Part shown: in pieces, positions 12,532 through 27,500 of the stretch
Layout: each line of letters begins with the position of its first letter
Numbering within the stretch: the stretch's first letter is position 1
DNA from: Mesocentrotus franciscanus
Lineage: Eukaryota > Echinodermata > Echinoidea > Camarodonta > Strongylocentrotidae
Direction of reading: 5' to 3'
Assembly (NCBI GenBank): GCA_037976565.1
Contig: CP137683.1
Span: forward strand, 12,470,699 to 12,534,698
Length of the DNA stretch: 64,000 nucleotides
The notes under the pieces: generated by a model
Told to the model about the DNA's origin: nothing
Seen by the model: only the letters and a program-made list of their open reading frames with translations
Database searches by the model: none
Position numbers and translations under genes: made by a program

Positions 12532-15500
12532 GTAAAGATGTTTTCTTTAGTCGTATGCCTACTTATTGTACTGCAAATTCAGGATATGTGGTCATTTTTT
12601 GACCCATAAGTTAGCAAGTTAGGAAGTATCCAAGGTTTAATGTTTTCCTTTATTTTCTTCACACTCTTTAATGGTTAACCTATTGAATGCTTGGTTATAT
12701 TCCATACATTCTAGGTGATTGGTATCCTTTGAATCAACAAATATCATGAAATATTTTGTCTTAAATGATTTGCAAAGAGGCTGAATTATCTGGCAAGTCC
12801 TCTACATCAATAAGTCTTTATTCCTGAAATATTCTCTGTTTTCTTCATACCAGGTCCTGATTGGTCATCGTCCTCCTCCATTGCGGAATCAATTGCACAG
12901 TCTTCGTTTCAAGAGGGTTTTAGCAGTAGCAGTGCTGTGGAGTATTTTGCTGATGAAGGTGGTGTCTTTGAGAGTGTCTTTGAGGACAGTTCCACAGCAG
13001 TAGAAACCAAGCTGGACAATCACTCTGATGATTTGACGAAAGACCTTCCTCTGGATGCTGGTGAAGGTGAGACTGCTACAAACAAGAGTGTATCTGCTGT
13101 GGCAGGGAGGTCTGGATTCATTGAAGCCGTCTCTTCCTCTTTCGTAGGGGAGACCATTTCATCATCGTCAAGCACAGGTATTGCCGAGGGTTTGTCTTCA
13201 TCATCCGATGCTTTTGTAGAAGACGTAGACGATGCTTCTTCTGTCGCCGAATCTTTCGGCTCTGAAGAAGTGTTATCTTCTTCCGTGGCTGAGGTGGCAT
13301 CATCCTCTATCCAAGAAGAGCCTCCAACTGTTGACATATCCACCATACTCCCAACATCAACAGCATTGTTGACAACCTCTGACCTGTCCACCCCATCAGA
13401 GGCCTCATCATCCGTTACAGGAGAAGCAGTACCTCACTCGACAACCCATCAGCCTTCAGGTGGACCGGACGAGGACAGCCTCTTTGAAGACTACTCCGAC
13501 AGTATCTATGAATACCCTGATGGTTCTTCCTCCAATGAGGAGGAAAGCACACCTACTATCAGACCCACAACCAACACCACCTCAGGGTCACCAACAACCA
13601 GGTCCTCCACCACTACTCCACAATCTCCTGTGGAAAATGTCGACAATGATGATGGTAGCTCTATCCAAGAAGGCGATGATTCCCTTTACGTTGACTATTG
13701 TAAGTGGAAATGACATATGGATTAAATTTTCATAATAATGCTTAAAGTTACGTGAACTATCCTTTCTTAATTGATGTGGAAAGATTATTCTCTAATTTTT
13801 GTTCTGTACAACATTTATCTACTTCCCTTTTATTTCATCCAAAAATGAAGAAAAAATAAGTAATATGGAAATTGGCTAATGTTTCTCTTTCTTTTTCATT
13901 TTTTCTTCTTCTTTTTTTTCTTTATGATGACCAGATAAGAATTTGTCATTCATTTTTGTACAGCCAGTATCATTATGTAATCGGCGTTTCCACAGTCATG
14001 GAAAATTATTGGCTTTATATGCTTAATATCTTGATGGATAGAGTGCAATTAGAAAAAGTATATACCGTAAATCTCCGTGTATAAGGCGCACTTTTTTTCC
14101 GTCGGGAAAAATCGAAAGTCGGGGGTGCGCCTAATACACAGGTACAGGATATTTTGAGTCCTCAAAATGCTACTTTTTAGTGGTTTCCGAAAATCTCTGT
14201 GTCTCAACATGAATTACATAATGCAAATAAAGGATAGGATCTACTATTTGAAGTTAAACTACGTTCCTAATTTGAAGGGAAGAGAGTTTTTTTGTTTTTT
14301 TCAGTCTCGATAGATTATGCCCCTTCACAAAGCACTTTGCCGGCCGAAGCTCTCCCGTGTCTCCAGCTCACTCACCTGTATCCTGCAGCTCACTTACACG
14401 GGGGATATCGACTCACCACTCGAAATCTAGCCTGTCCAAATTTCGGTTTGGACTCGGGAGGAACATTTTTCTGTCATCTTTAGTTTTAAAAACAACATTG
14501 TTACTATTTTTTTTTACTTTGACTTTTGGACTGTAAAGTCGTAATAAATAAAAGTCCTTCTCAATTCCCTGCATCATGGCTTGGGTTTCCGAACGGGACT
14601 GCACGCTGAAATAAGAGACGAATCTGAGATGGTGTCGGCAAAAAAGCAAACCCAAAAGGAATTTATTTAAAAAAAAAAAAAAAAAATCATTTGGTTGTCC
14701 TCGACCGCCCGCTCCTCATTTTCGGCCCGCCGTATTTTTTTTTTTTTTAGATTTTTTTTTTTTTTTTAAAGAATATACATTTATTTTGGAGCAATTTTAA
14801 ACGCCAAACATACCATTTGATGCATGTTGCAAGGATCAAAATGTGTCCGTCGCCAATTTGGTCCTTTTAGTACGCAATTATGTCTTTAATAGAGAAGAGG
14901 AGGGAGTTTTCGGCCGGGTGGCAGTTTTCGGTGGGTCCGTTGTATGCGTGGTAGCATAATAGACATATCACACACATACAAAACATATCAGAGTCACAGG
15001 AGAAACCACATTTGCAATAGAAAATGTATCCTTAAATATCACATTTTAGCGATGTAATCGGCAGTTCCGCTACCTGAATCTGAAAAATCGAATATCTTAC
15101 GCGTGTCTGTAAGGAAGATGGGTACCAAAACCTGTGCTGTATTTCAAGTATTTTTCAGATTTAGATCACTATTTTTCGTGTATCGCAAGATCAATAGTGT
15201 CTCCCGCACGTATTAAATCATTGCAGCCGGATCACCACAGGGATAGTTTTTGGCGCCGCGAGCTCTGGCGTGGGATACCTGCTCCGGCGCACGAACAAGC
15301 GGCAGCGCGCGCTCCTATAGACGTGCGTACGTTTTACATGCAGACGAAAACTGCCTCGCTATAGCCAAAAACTACCTCGAAACAGCGAAAATGAAAATGA
15401 ATATTGACATGGCAATTCATGATTTTTGGCCGGATTCTTTTTGTGTTTAAATAATAATAATATTGGCTTCATGATTTGAACAGAAAATGAAAATAAATAG

Positions 15501-18500
15501 GAAGTAATGAGTCCATATGAAGAAGAAAACAAATGGAGAAAAAAAAAAAAAAAAAAAAATCCGCCCGCCCGCCCCTACTCCAGAAAAGCAATCGAGGACA
15601 ACCAAACAACTTTTTTTGGGGGGCCTTATACACAGGTGCGCCTTATACACGGAGATTTACGGTAAACCATTTTAATGTGAAGGATGTCATCATTTGTGTG
15701 TCTCATACTGTATATGAATCAAAATTGCCCCCCAAAATGTGTACTTATATGGATAACAAATCAAACTTGTTTCATTTCATTTTCCAGCATCTGATGGATA
15801 CGAAGGAGGTAAGTAAATATATGATTTTTTTTTACTTCAATCTATTAAAAACCCTTGAAAATGGTGTACACTGTAGCTGTATTTCTAGTACATTTATGTA
15901 CCTGTGTGTACTTGTTTGCAACAGTATGGAGACTTCTCCTGGACCGCCAAAACATTCTGGATTGATTGAAACTTGTCAAAATCGAGATCAGGAAGCATTC
16001 AGTACGATTTCGCCAAAGAGTTTAGTATGAGTTATATCTCTAGTGGGGGTGGCTTATCCCAAAATTTGCGAATAAAGCATGCATTATGTAAGACTTGTAA
16101 GTAGTAAAAGTGAAGTCTATTTTCGGTAATCTGTAACATCCTGTTATTAGGTGAATACCCAAATGTTGTCAAATTCTCCATGAGAAAGTAGTTTGCAGGC
16201 ACGAATCCTTGTCAGTCTTAGAGCATATTAGAGTGTCTGAACTAAAAGACTGCAGACTCCATGGTCTGCTGCACTCCATAAGCCATGTACTATAATAGCT
16301 GCTCACAGGTAGAGACTAACAAAGTTAGGCTGGGCTCAGGGCTTTACGAAATTGTTTTTTAAGTGTCAAATTATAGTCTGTGTCTGCAGACTTAATCCTC
16401 GTTCTGGGACCTGTTTCATAAAACTTGTTATCAATAACAAATGCCAAATTTCTATGACAATTTTGCTCTCAGCCAATCAAATGCCTCGATTTCAGTAGCT
16501 TATAACAGTTATTGTTACTTATTATTGATAAAAACTTTTATGAAACAGGGCCCAGATGTGCAAGGCAAAAACCACAGTGGGTTTATTGCGATGACGTAGA
16601 GTGTAATATGCTTCATATTTCTTTATCTTATAATACAGAGCTTTGTTGTGCACAGTTGCCTTTCATTTTAATACACATTTAAAGAATACAACAGGGGGGT
16701 GTTTCACAAAGACTAAGATCGACTTTAAGTTGGACTTCACCATGGCAGGCCGTTCATGCCATTGTTTGCTCTCACCATTTACTGGCATTGGTCTCTCAAG
16801 GGACGTACAAATCATGGCCCAAATCTACAGAATTCATTATTGAAGGAAAAAATATTATCTTAAGATCATAATGGTGAGAGCAAACAGTGGCATGAACGGC
16901 CTGCCATAGTTAAGTCCAATTTAAAGTTGATCTTAGTCTTTGTGAAACTCCCCCCAGTTTTGTTTGTGGTTTGCCACATCATATCTGAACAAGCCTTTAA
17001 TGAGAACTCACACTGACGTGTCTTTCAACAGATGTTTCAAGCCTACAGAGTAGTGAAAACGACGGGGATGATGTGGCTAACCCCGATAACCCAAACACGA
17101 ACGAGGAGCACATCGTATCCCGATCATCCCAAGCGGTGGTCATCAATGAAGACTCCACCTTGTCGGGATTGAAGGGTAAACAGTTTACCCTGAAGCCTGG
17201 TATTCTTGAAGAAGGTCGGACCTACGCAGTTGGTGTCAAGATATATCCAGAGGGTGAGTGTCGATCGCGACCGTGTCTTGTGAAAAGTTGCAGTTGATTC
17301 AAATCGATCACAAGTCCTCCGATCAAGTTAGTTCTCCCAGATCTCTTTAAGTACACAGTTGCGATAAATGTCATGTTACAATCGATTTGAATCAATTGCA
17401 ACTCTAAATGAGTTGCTGCTTTAGACGGCCTGGGCATAGCCGCCTCATGTCCCCCTTTTAAAGCCCAATTCGGCCTAAAGTATGCCAAAAACTATGTCCC
17501 CTTTCCAATTTAGCTCCAAAAGATGTATGAAAAGATTAATATCCCTTTTTTTGTTGTTAGTTAGAGATTATTTTGTTTTGTTGTCCTAAATGTTGCCATA
17601 TACTCTAACTTTAGGCAAAAGGTCATTAGTATTAAAATGCAACACTACTCGAGTTAGGTAGTTACGATCCATTTTCAATCTTTTCTTAGTTGATAAAGAG
17701 AGAAATCCGAGTCCTGTTTTGAAAATGTACAACATGTATAGAGCAATCAAAACCACAGAAGCAAGTTTCCAAAAATTTGCTTTATCGCATGCTCCCATGC
17801 TAAAATCCTTCTGCCCGCCACACCGATTTGTATGTTTGTGTTGGATATTGTACGTTATAGATTTACAATGATGGCAATTATTATCCGTCTTGTAATGCAG
17901 ATGGAAGCGCTGGGGTGAGGGCAGAAGCATTCCAGTATGTTACGGTGAACGAAGCCCCTAAGCTAGGGATATGCTCCATCTCGCCGGACAGTGGGACTGA
18001 ATTGGATACAATCTTTTCCGCTGCTTGCCATTCGTGGAATGATGAGGTAGGAACTGTATGTTGACGTATATTTCAGTTTGAAAATCCACTCGACGTTACT
18101 TCTCATATAGTTTTCACATCTGCATATGTATTCTCAAGTATTATTTATACGCATATTTATTTTCATGTAGCTTTGATATCTGCAATCACTTAAAATAGAA
18201 TAACAATAATTCAGATTCTTTCTTACAAAAAATAAAAGGCCTGGCTTACAACAAAATGTGACAGAGATGCCTTGAAAAGTGTAAGCTTACAGTGTCATTA
18301 AATTTCAAGCAAGCCATTTGTGTTTATTAAAATGAAATTATAAAAATACACTGTTATAGGTATAGATCAAAGTAAATGAATCCATTACATTATTGATTGA
18401 CGGTATGCATTTGCCATAATTAAGGATTTGTACTGCTTTAACAATAGGAAGTTTATGAATACAATATGCATAAGTATATTGCAAACAACTATTGGAGGAT

Positions 18501-21500
18501 ATCATTATAATTTTCATTATACGGTTTATCTAATTGGTGATAATCCATAGTGAGAATGAATCTGTTTTAGGTAACTAAATAAATATTAAGTCTCGTGGAA
18601 TGGCTTTTTCTTCTAGTGTTTCTGTGATTTTCATGAAAATTTGCATGACCTCTATGAATGGTTTGATTTGATTCCAGGACACACCCCTGCAATATGAGGT
18701 CAGATATAGTCTCAACCAATCAGACCCAGAGACGATTCTATACTATGGAATGGACCGTTCTGTCAGATTTCTACTTCCTGCAGGGCATGCTGAAAACAAC
18801 CACAATGGTAAAAAGTTTGATTTCATGATTGTTACAGTGGCGTATTCGACTACATTATCTATTCTTTTTTGTGTGATCGATTGATTTATAATTTGATCGA
18901 TTAATTTTGTTCATCATTTGCTTGATTGTTTGATTGCATAATTGATTATTTGATTGTTTAATTGCATGATTGATTATTTGATTGTTTGATTGCATGATTG
19001 ATTATTTGATTGTTTGATTGCATGATTGATTATTTGATTGTTTGATTGCATGCTTGATTGCACAATAAATTGAATGATTGATTGCTTATTTCATTAATCA
19101 GATTATTGATTGTTTGATTGATTGATTGATTGATGGCTTATTTCATTGATTGATTACGTGATTTGATCGTAAGCTGTTTCAATGGAATGTCAGTGAATAT
19201 TGCTTGTTAGATTGACTTTAACAAGATAGTTGATTAGATGGTTTGGTATGAGATCAATTGATTGATTAAATAATCGATTGAATGGATGTTGGTGGTATGA
19301 TTGTTTTCTGGGTGTATGAATTAATTGGTTGATTAGTCAATTAACTGATGATTGGTCTTTTGGTTGATTGATATTTGAATGATTTTATAGACTGCATGCT
19401 TGATTTATTGTTTGGATGGGTGGTTAATTAATCATTGGCTGAATACTATCCTTTTTCATCTCAGTTTACCTGAAATTAGCCATAGTGGACAGCAAAGGAG
19501 GCAAAACATCTGTCTGTGATATTGCTATACCAGTCTCTCCAAAGCCCTTTGAAAGCTTAGAAAACAAGCTGGAATATCTGTAAGTGTAAACCTCACCAAA
19601 AAATTGTTGTCTTTCATTCTTCAATTTCTCTTCTAAGCTACCGTGCTATTTCCTATGTTTTCTTCATTTTTCTTATCGAGTGTTTCTTTTTTCCTTTTTG
19701 TTGTACTCTGTTATAAGTCTGTGATATGGTAATTAGGTATTTTGTTTTTAAATATTTGTTGTATATGTACATACTTAAGTGTTAGATGTACATCTATAAT
19801 AAATTAAACATCAAGATGTTTTCACCGTTAATTCATCTGCTGAGAACCAGAAGGGCATAAACTCAAATACAGAGATAATGCCCTTCTGGCTCTCAATAGA
19901 CAAAATTTATTTAAAAAGTGTAACAGGTGCATCACCCATGTAACATGTGTGCTTAATATTAACTTGCCCATTTATCAGACTGTTGTTTTTCCTTAACACT
20001 ATTTTACTCAATAATACATCTTGTAATCTTTGCTTGAAAGTGTGTTTGGATGTATGGCGAAGGGCCCTTCTTGTTGTGATGCGTTCTTTTAACTTGCTTT
20101 TCTAACTGATTGTACAAACTATGCAGGTCAATATTCTACTAATAAACCATCATGTAAATTTATCACAAAACTACCGGTATAATCATGAAAAAGGACTTTT
20201 GCTAATCTTAAATGTGCCTTTAAACAATAAAGACAGAACAAGCAACATACTCAACATGCAAATGTATTTCGATATTATCTCAATGTTTATCTTCATTTAC
20301 TGAATGTTATATCACAAACTGCAGTATTTCTTGCATGAACCCTTCAGCTTATCATTTTTTTGCTTGTTTTGTTCTCACCAAAACACTCACAGATAGGGAA
20401 ATAATTAATCATGAACACAGTTGTTCAGGTTCATACCTAAATGTAGGTCTTGTCAAATGACACTGTATTATTAAATGTAAGTTTTCATTGATTGCAAATT
20501 GATGTTAGCCAATCAGGATCTACCTCTTATTGAGCCACTACAGAAATCTGAACTCTGACTGGCTCATATTACAAGTATGCATTCAAGTGCAACTTGTTAT
20601 CAGCCAATCAGAACACACCAAATCAGATGACAGTAGAAATCTGAATTTCAGTTGACTGTCAGTAATAGTTGCAATCTATCTTCACTTGCATTCATAGTTC
20701 AATAGCCTGAACAGTCAAACAATACCCTGTCAGTCAGTATTCAAAAGTATGAAGACATTCAACTGAAGACATCAAATGATATCAACATGAATACATTCAA
20801 AATGAGTTATGCTGAGTATGAATGGTGGTGTGATTCATGTTGTGTATGGTCTACTGTTGAGTGGAATACCTTGTGTATAGATTTGTTCTCCAGACTTAGA
20901 CTGGTCTGTGGTGTTTCACAAGGTGGCATGTTTCTTTGCAACCTGTCGTAAGATCCAGCCTCCATTTCCTAGTTGGTGTTTCCCTGCAGAGTTGTAACTT
21001 CAATGGCTTGTCAGTCATCGTGAAGAATCAGCGGTCTTGGTAGAGCTTTGCCAGTTGCCTCTTGCTATTTAAAGTCGAGTTGAAAGTTACAAGAGGATAT
21101 TGATTAATGGACGTGTGTATGCTGTGTTGATGTGAAGTGCGGTTTGTAACATTTCAACAACATGACAAAGTTTGTGAGGCTTCCATGACAAATGTCAAGA
21201 GAAATATAAATTTCTCTAACAAATTGTGTGAGAAAAGTGTCACACATTCTCTCACATTCTCACACACATTCATCACTTGATACATTTATACTTTATTGCA
21301 GAATATTTACACCTCTGTCACACTCGCTGATCCGTCAGCAATCTGATAGACTATACAACCCCAAAAACGCTTCATGAACTATACTGTACATGTATATGAA
21401 AGAACCTTTCCTAAGGCATGTTTCAGTGTACACAGGTTTGATTTCATAAGCTTTACAACCCTACATGCAATTGGCATATCCTTTCATACATGTATATCTT

Positions 21501-24500
21501 TATATCCCCAAAAGAAGACAAAATGCTTTAATATAGAAATATAAAAAAGTATTCATTTGCTATACTAATGACTTGCCATATACTCCCATTTAATCATGGA
21601 TCGTAATCAAGAATACATGGATGTGAGATATATATTGTAAGAACTCCAATCTGATTTCTCGATACACAGCACCCGATTGAGAAGGAGAATACTGAAGCGA
21701 GACGTCATTGCTCCTCCATTTAGCAGCCGATGACACCTTCAATTATGATTATTTATTGTTATTTGTTTGAATTAAAGATGGTAAAAGAAGACAGTTCGAT
21801 AGGAAGGTATGATTATTTGAACTTTGGACATTTCATGACCAATTCTGGTTGAAATGGCAACATATGTGTTGCTATCCAATAATTGCATGGTGTAACTGGA
21901 AGCCCTAGGGCTACACATATATGTAAAAAATTGATATATTAGTAATTTTGTAAGTTGGAAAAAATGGGAAAGTTGTCCAGTACTACGTCACGGTGACATT
22001 ACTGATTCAGCCAATTCAAAGTGCCCATACGTTTAGTGATTACAAACTTTCAAAAATTCGTAACTTTCTTATTGTTTCGTCCAATTTCATTAAAACTTTT
22101 ACCAGTCTGCTTCTCTGAAATTTCTGTTTTTTTTTTAAAGAGTAGTTTTCTATTAAAAAGTGCCGCACTGTACTAGATGCACTACGGCAAAATCCACTCC
22201 AGCGCCATCTCGGGTCTGCGAAGTGGGAATTAGGTATTGGGTTACGCACTGTTGACAAGTTGACCATGAGATGGCGCTGTGCAGTAAACAGTACGCCAGG
22301 GCAGAAAGTTCATCAGTTCAGTATCGCTTTAAGAACTCTCTGAATACCTTGCTGATATCAAAAGTTTTAATGTCTTGCCATATTTGTAGGGATATTTATA
22401 TTTTTATTGGGTAGTATAAGGCTGATCAACATTCACTCCAAAAACTACTGCATCAAGTGACCAGCACAAATTTCGCAAGGCTCAAAATTACAGAAAGCAC
22501 TTTTTTATTTTATTTGATAGCACAATGTCTTCAGGTACGTTTACTTCAAGGAATTTTCTTCTCTTCGGGTATCAATGAAATTTGTTTCAGGAAACAGATT
22601 CTTCTTTAAGAAAATCAGGATGAGCAACAGGGTTTCTGCCCAGACATGTATGCAGGGACACATAGATGGTTTTAGTTTCATATTGTACAGTCTACATAGT
22701 TTCTAAGTCAAAGGTACATTTAAACACATGCTATATTTGCTCACATATGTCTATATATTTTATTTCATTTCATGAGTTCAGCTACAGTTATTGGGTACTC
22801 AATTTTTCTTGATATGCAGACTTTTCATCCAAGATACACAAATCAAAATGTCTTGAACAGTTTCTTTCCATGATACCTCTTTGAAGGTTAACAAAGATTA
22901 ATACAAGTAAAGAACATATGAATTTATTAAATTTTGAGAAGTTAAAATTTGGGGAAATAACAGTAAAGGACAAGAGTCTATTTGCTAGGTGCATGTAACA
23001 AAAAAATGGGAGGGATGGGCTTGGATCTTTGATGCACCTTAAGTTATTTCATTTCCTATTTGTAATGACAAAGTAATTTCCTAGGAACAAAAGTGAAGGT
23101 CTTAAAATTTGCAGACTGAAAGATAAAACGGGGAAAATATAGTTGATGCAATAGCCTAGGATATTCAACATTAAGGGGTTAGTACATTTGGACATTTATA
23201 GCCAGTCATTGCCTCATTTTAAGTACTTTTCTTTTTTTACTGCAGACACATATTATAAGATTCGACAATAATTATAACAACAACAAATATGGGAATCAGA
23301 CCCTTTTTTCAAATACTTTCTAGTTCTGTGGTAAATCTGCAGACTTGTCAAAGAAGTGCACTAATGAGTATGTGATCTTCACAGAGGATTCAATTCCACA
23401 TACAAAGGGTATACAGACAACAAAATATTAATTGAAGAAGCTCTTATGATTGTGCATTTCGGGGATAGAGTTCGTTGTATTTAAATAAAAACAAATTATA
23501 CACATTTCAAAATCATTTTCATTTTCTTTAGTATGATTTGTATGTTTCTTTCCTTCTTATATGTATATTTTTATCTTTGTTTCTATTTATTTACATGTAT
23601 CTTGTATGTTTTTAAGTAATTTAACCGTTTGTACATATTGTAAATGGTGTTAATGTGTATCTTTAGATGGTAAATATTTATGTATTTTATCGTCCATATT
23701 TCGTACATCATCATTAATTTGTAGTGTACCAATTAATTCTGTTTTGTCTGTAAAGGTTTCATCTCTCTTTCAAACTTATACACTACTTTTCTTTTTATTT
23801 CAGTGTTAGATACATGTACTTTTAATCCAAATAATACTGTGAATTCATATCAGATGCACTTTATCTGATTTATGGGTCGTTATACTTGGCATTTTTTATT
23901 CCTCTCATCATTACTGTGATATAATTTGTCTTATTTTGGATAGGTCAATGGTAGAAATTATCTGATACAAGGTTGTTGTGTAAAACTTACAATTGCATGA
24001 AGGTTTCACTACTGTGCAATTTTCCTATTAAATTTTCCTATTTGCCATGTATAAAAACCCTGGCCTACCCATTATTTGGAATATATCCTTTACATCTGCC
24101 GAAAGTCAGCTGTAACAGTGCCTGTTTCTTCCAAAGCCAGTTAAAAGAGTTTTAATCAGTCCAAATATACAGGATCTGCTTTTAATGGATACCCTCAATT
24201 TGGTCACCTAGGTGGAAATGTCCATGTGATTGTAGGAAGCCTTTATTCAATAAGCCATTTTCGTAATGTATCCAAATTTATTGCACACATGTACATCTTT
24301 GTGAAGTGCCTTGATACAAATGATTTCATTAACCCTTTACAAATAATTGTATTTCAATAGTCAGAATGCATATTGTATGTATTACGTTTTGCTAGGTAGG
24401 GTAAGCCAAAATGTTTGTCCTACAACAACACTTCACAAAGACGTATGCATTAAGTTTGGTTACATTATGAAAATGGCCCATTGCAAGTTTTACAGAATAG

Positions 24501-27500
24501 CCCCTGTGTCTCACTAAATCTTATTCAGTCCATCATTGTATCCATTCTATCAATGTATCAAATGTATAAATGTTGAATCTTGTAATGCTTGTTATGTGAT
24601 ATGTGAATGAATAATAAATATTTTTAGGGATGCGGTGTCGGTGGGTACAGACAGCATGCTGGCAGTGTACATTGCCCACGGTGATGATCTCAACGTTCAC
24701 TCCCATGTGCGCTTGGTAGCACACCTCCTCAATCAGCTCTCACATGTCTTAGATGAGGAAGAAGACACAGATCATTGCCATGTAAGATAAGATATAGTAT
24801 AATGTTTACATTTTATTCAGATTTTTATGTATGTATTTCTCCACAAGTCAATCAGTCAATCAAGATACCAATCATACATGCCATAATGACCATAAGCTCA
24901 AAAATAGCTCCAGACTACAGGAAAATAAAAATGATAATAAAATAGAAACATAATTCTTGGGCAAACCTAATTTTTCTGAATCTTTTTTTTTCCTGAGCCG
25001 TCACATCAATCTTTGATGCAATTCACTGTAATGCCTATATGTTTATATTTGTACATGTATATGGTGGTCTAGCGATATAAAATGTCGCAATAAGACACAT
25101 CCAAAACACAAAATGCACAAATGTTGATCATGTTTTTATGGCTTTGAGAAAAAAAATCATATCATTAGTACTATAGGTAGGGCTGATGAATACCTTTTCT
25201 ATATGTACCATGATTAGGCTTAATATTACAAAATCTGTCTTTCAGATAAGTCAAATAATTACTTGAGATTCACTGATAGCACCACTAGCCATGAAATCTT
25301 TTGCTTTCCCGGTGCATTGTTTCGTATGAAAAAATTTCACCAAGGTACCTAAGCATACCAACTCTACTCTTCTGCATTTAATTTGAGCGAGGTTTGCAGT
25401 TACACCACAGATTCTTTCGATAGGTTAGTCGGCCTTGAAAAGGACCCACTCATGCTCTATCTCAACGTTACGTTAAGTTGTACCTGTCGTCTTCAGGATG
25501 GAAGCCTTTAAAGATTACACTTCTGCATTTGATTTTCCTACCATAGATCATCACAGAGAGGTGCGGTATACGCAGTGCCCTCCTGGAAGGGATCTTGGCT
25601 CTCCCAATCCGAGATGAGTATGAAATTCTTCAGGTCGTCGGCGCCATCAATGAGGTCTCTTCCGTACCATATGAGGTAGGCAGTCAACCCATTGGCTATG
25701 GGAACTGGGTAGTTCCTGTACTAAACCTATTGGAAAGAGACAAATCAGTAGTCGACAGGTTAACCTGGTGATTGTTAAATTCTCTCGTTCCCATAGGCTT
25801 TATACAGGGACCACCTGGTTACCGTAGGGAATGGCTTAGAGATAAAGTTGAGTTCTGGTCATGTGGTTGCATTGTGAAAGAAACGGTGTGGAATCGATCA
25901 GAAAAAGTTAATCATGTAGCATATAAGTATTGGTGTGCACTGCAAGGTTCTGGAATCATCAAAATGATAAGAAATTTGGTGCAGTCTAGGTAAATAGAAA
26001 GATGTATATGGGACTATACACAAACATGTGGCATAAAAATGAGGCCCGCATTTTAAGCTGTTACATGTCATATTTAGAATATGAAGGCATTTGAAGAGCC
26101 ATGCTTTCCAGGGAACATTTTTTCTCTAATGTTTTTCCACACTTGCATAACAGCAATGAAAACGCTCACAAATTATTTTTCACCTCAGAACTCAACCTTC
26201 TCTTTAAGTTTCTTATGGTACTGAGAAAGGAAGTGTGTACAATAATTTATTTTTTGAAGAGGTATGGGGTTTGTTTAATGGTACATGCATAAGGCAATCT
26301 TGTGGTGTCAATAATTTTGATATGTTGGGGTTTCAAAAAAATTGAAGCTCTCAATTATATCTATGTCTATAAATTATTATATTAGCTGATGATATATGTA
26401 TTCCTGTACAGTAATTTTCAATTTTGAAGGCTCATACATTGAATGTTCATTTTTTTATTAATCCAAAGTGTCTCAGCTTCTGTGCACTCATGATATCATC
26501 AATGACTGTGCAATGACAAGGTTTCCAGGAGGCACCAAGGAACTCTGTATTGTGTCAGAGGATGCCCCTGCAGGCTCTCTTACCTTAATCTGTCCCTATA
26601 CATGCAAAATGTTTACAAAAAAGGCTACATTATACTCAAATTCATTTCTACATCTTGTGTTTCTTCCCTTCCTGTATTCATTCCAGCTGAATGCTCCTTG
26701 CCAGAGGAAGGTATCTGGCCTTCTAACGACCATGGCAACCTCCAGCGCCCGATGCAGGTGGGAGGAGCCCAGCCTGGCTCGTGATGCCCTGGAGGTGATG
26801 GTCATGGTGGCTTCCAACATCCTGGAGTCGCTCCATCACAACCACACCGATGATTTCCTGCCTCCAGAAGACTCCAGAGACATCACGGAGCAGATGGTGA
26901 CAGCCATGATTGACATGCTCCAGGTAAGGTTACCATGGGGCTACCAGTAGATAGATTGGTGTTCTTTCAATAGGAATAGAGGGGAAAGAAGGGACTACCA
27001 CAAAGTTGTCATGCTGTTCGGAAAGGCGAGGAAATGTGAGATAGAAAATTTGCTTCATGAAGGGGAGAGGGAAATAAATGTACATTATTTGAAGAAGAAA
27101 AAAACACTTGAAGCCTATTATCTATTGAAAGAGATAATGGTGACATATGCCCACGTACGCACTCAATGTTCAAATTCATGGAGTGCTGACATACTTCTGT
27201 GTCATAAAAAATTGTATATGGAAGGGAACTATTTGGAGCTCCAGGAATTGAACTTTTGGTGCGTACGCGTGCGTGTGTCACAACTATCTCTCTCAATACG
27301 CTATGCTTTTATCCTACTTCTGATCTGAAATGGAATGATGTTTAGATGCACTGTATACTTCCACTTCTTTAGAATGCAAAAGAACACAGAGAATCCTTTT
27401 TTCCGAGCTGTTCCATCATTTAACACTGTACTTCTGTTGAGGACACGCATTGACTTGTTTTGTATTATTTCCAATGGGGTGCTTAAAATAGTTGTCAGGC

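Noticed and set aside
13020..13391. Antisense frame over exon 2
   Set aside because: Shadow of the Ser/acidic coding exon; the sense strand has matching splice sites.
15923..16030. Possible exon after TTGCAACAG reading YGDFSWTAKTFWID
   Set aside because: Stops with TGA after 14 codons and there is no donor before it; the flanking exons join in phase without it.
26468..26686. Upstream extension of exon 10 by an open frame
   Set aside because: The strong pyrimidine tract and TTCCAG acceptor at 26686, and phase 0 on both sides, place this in the intron.
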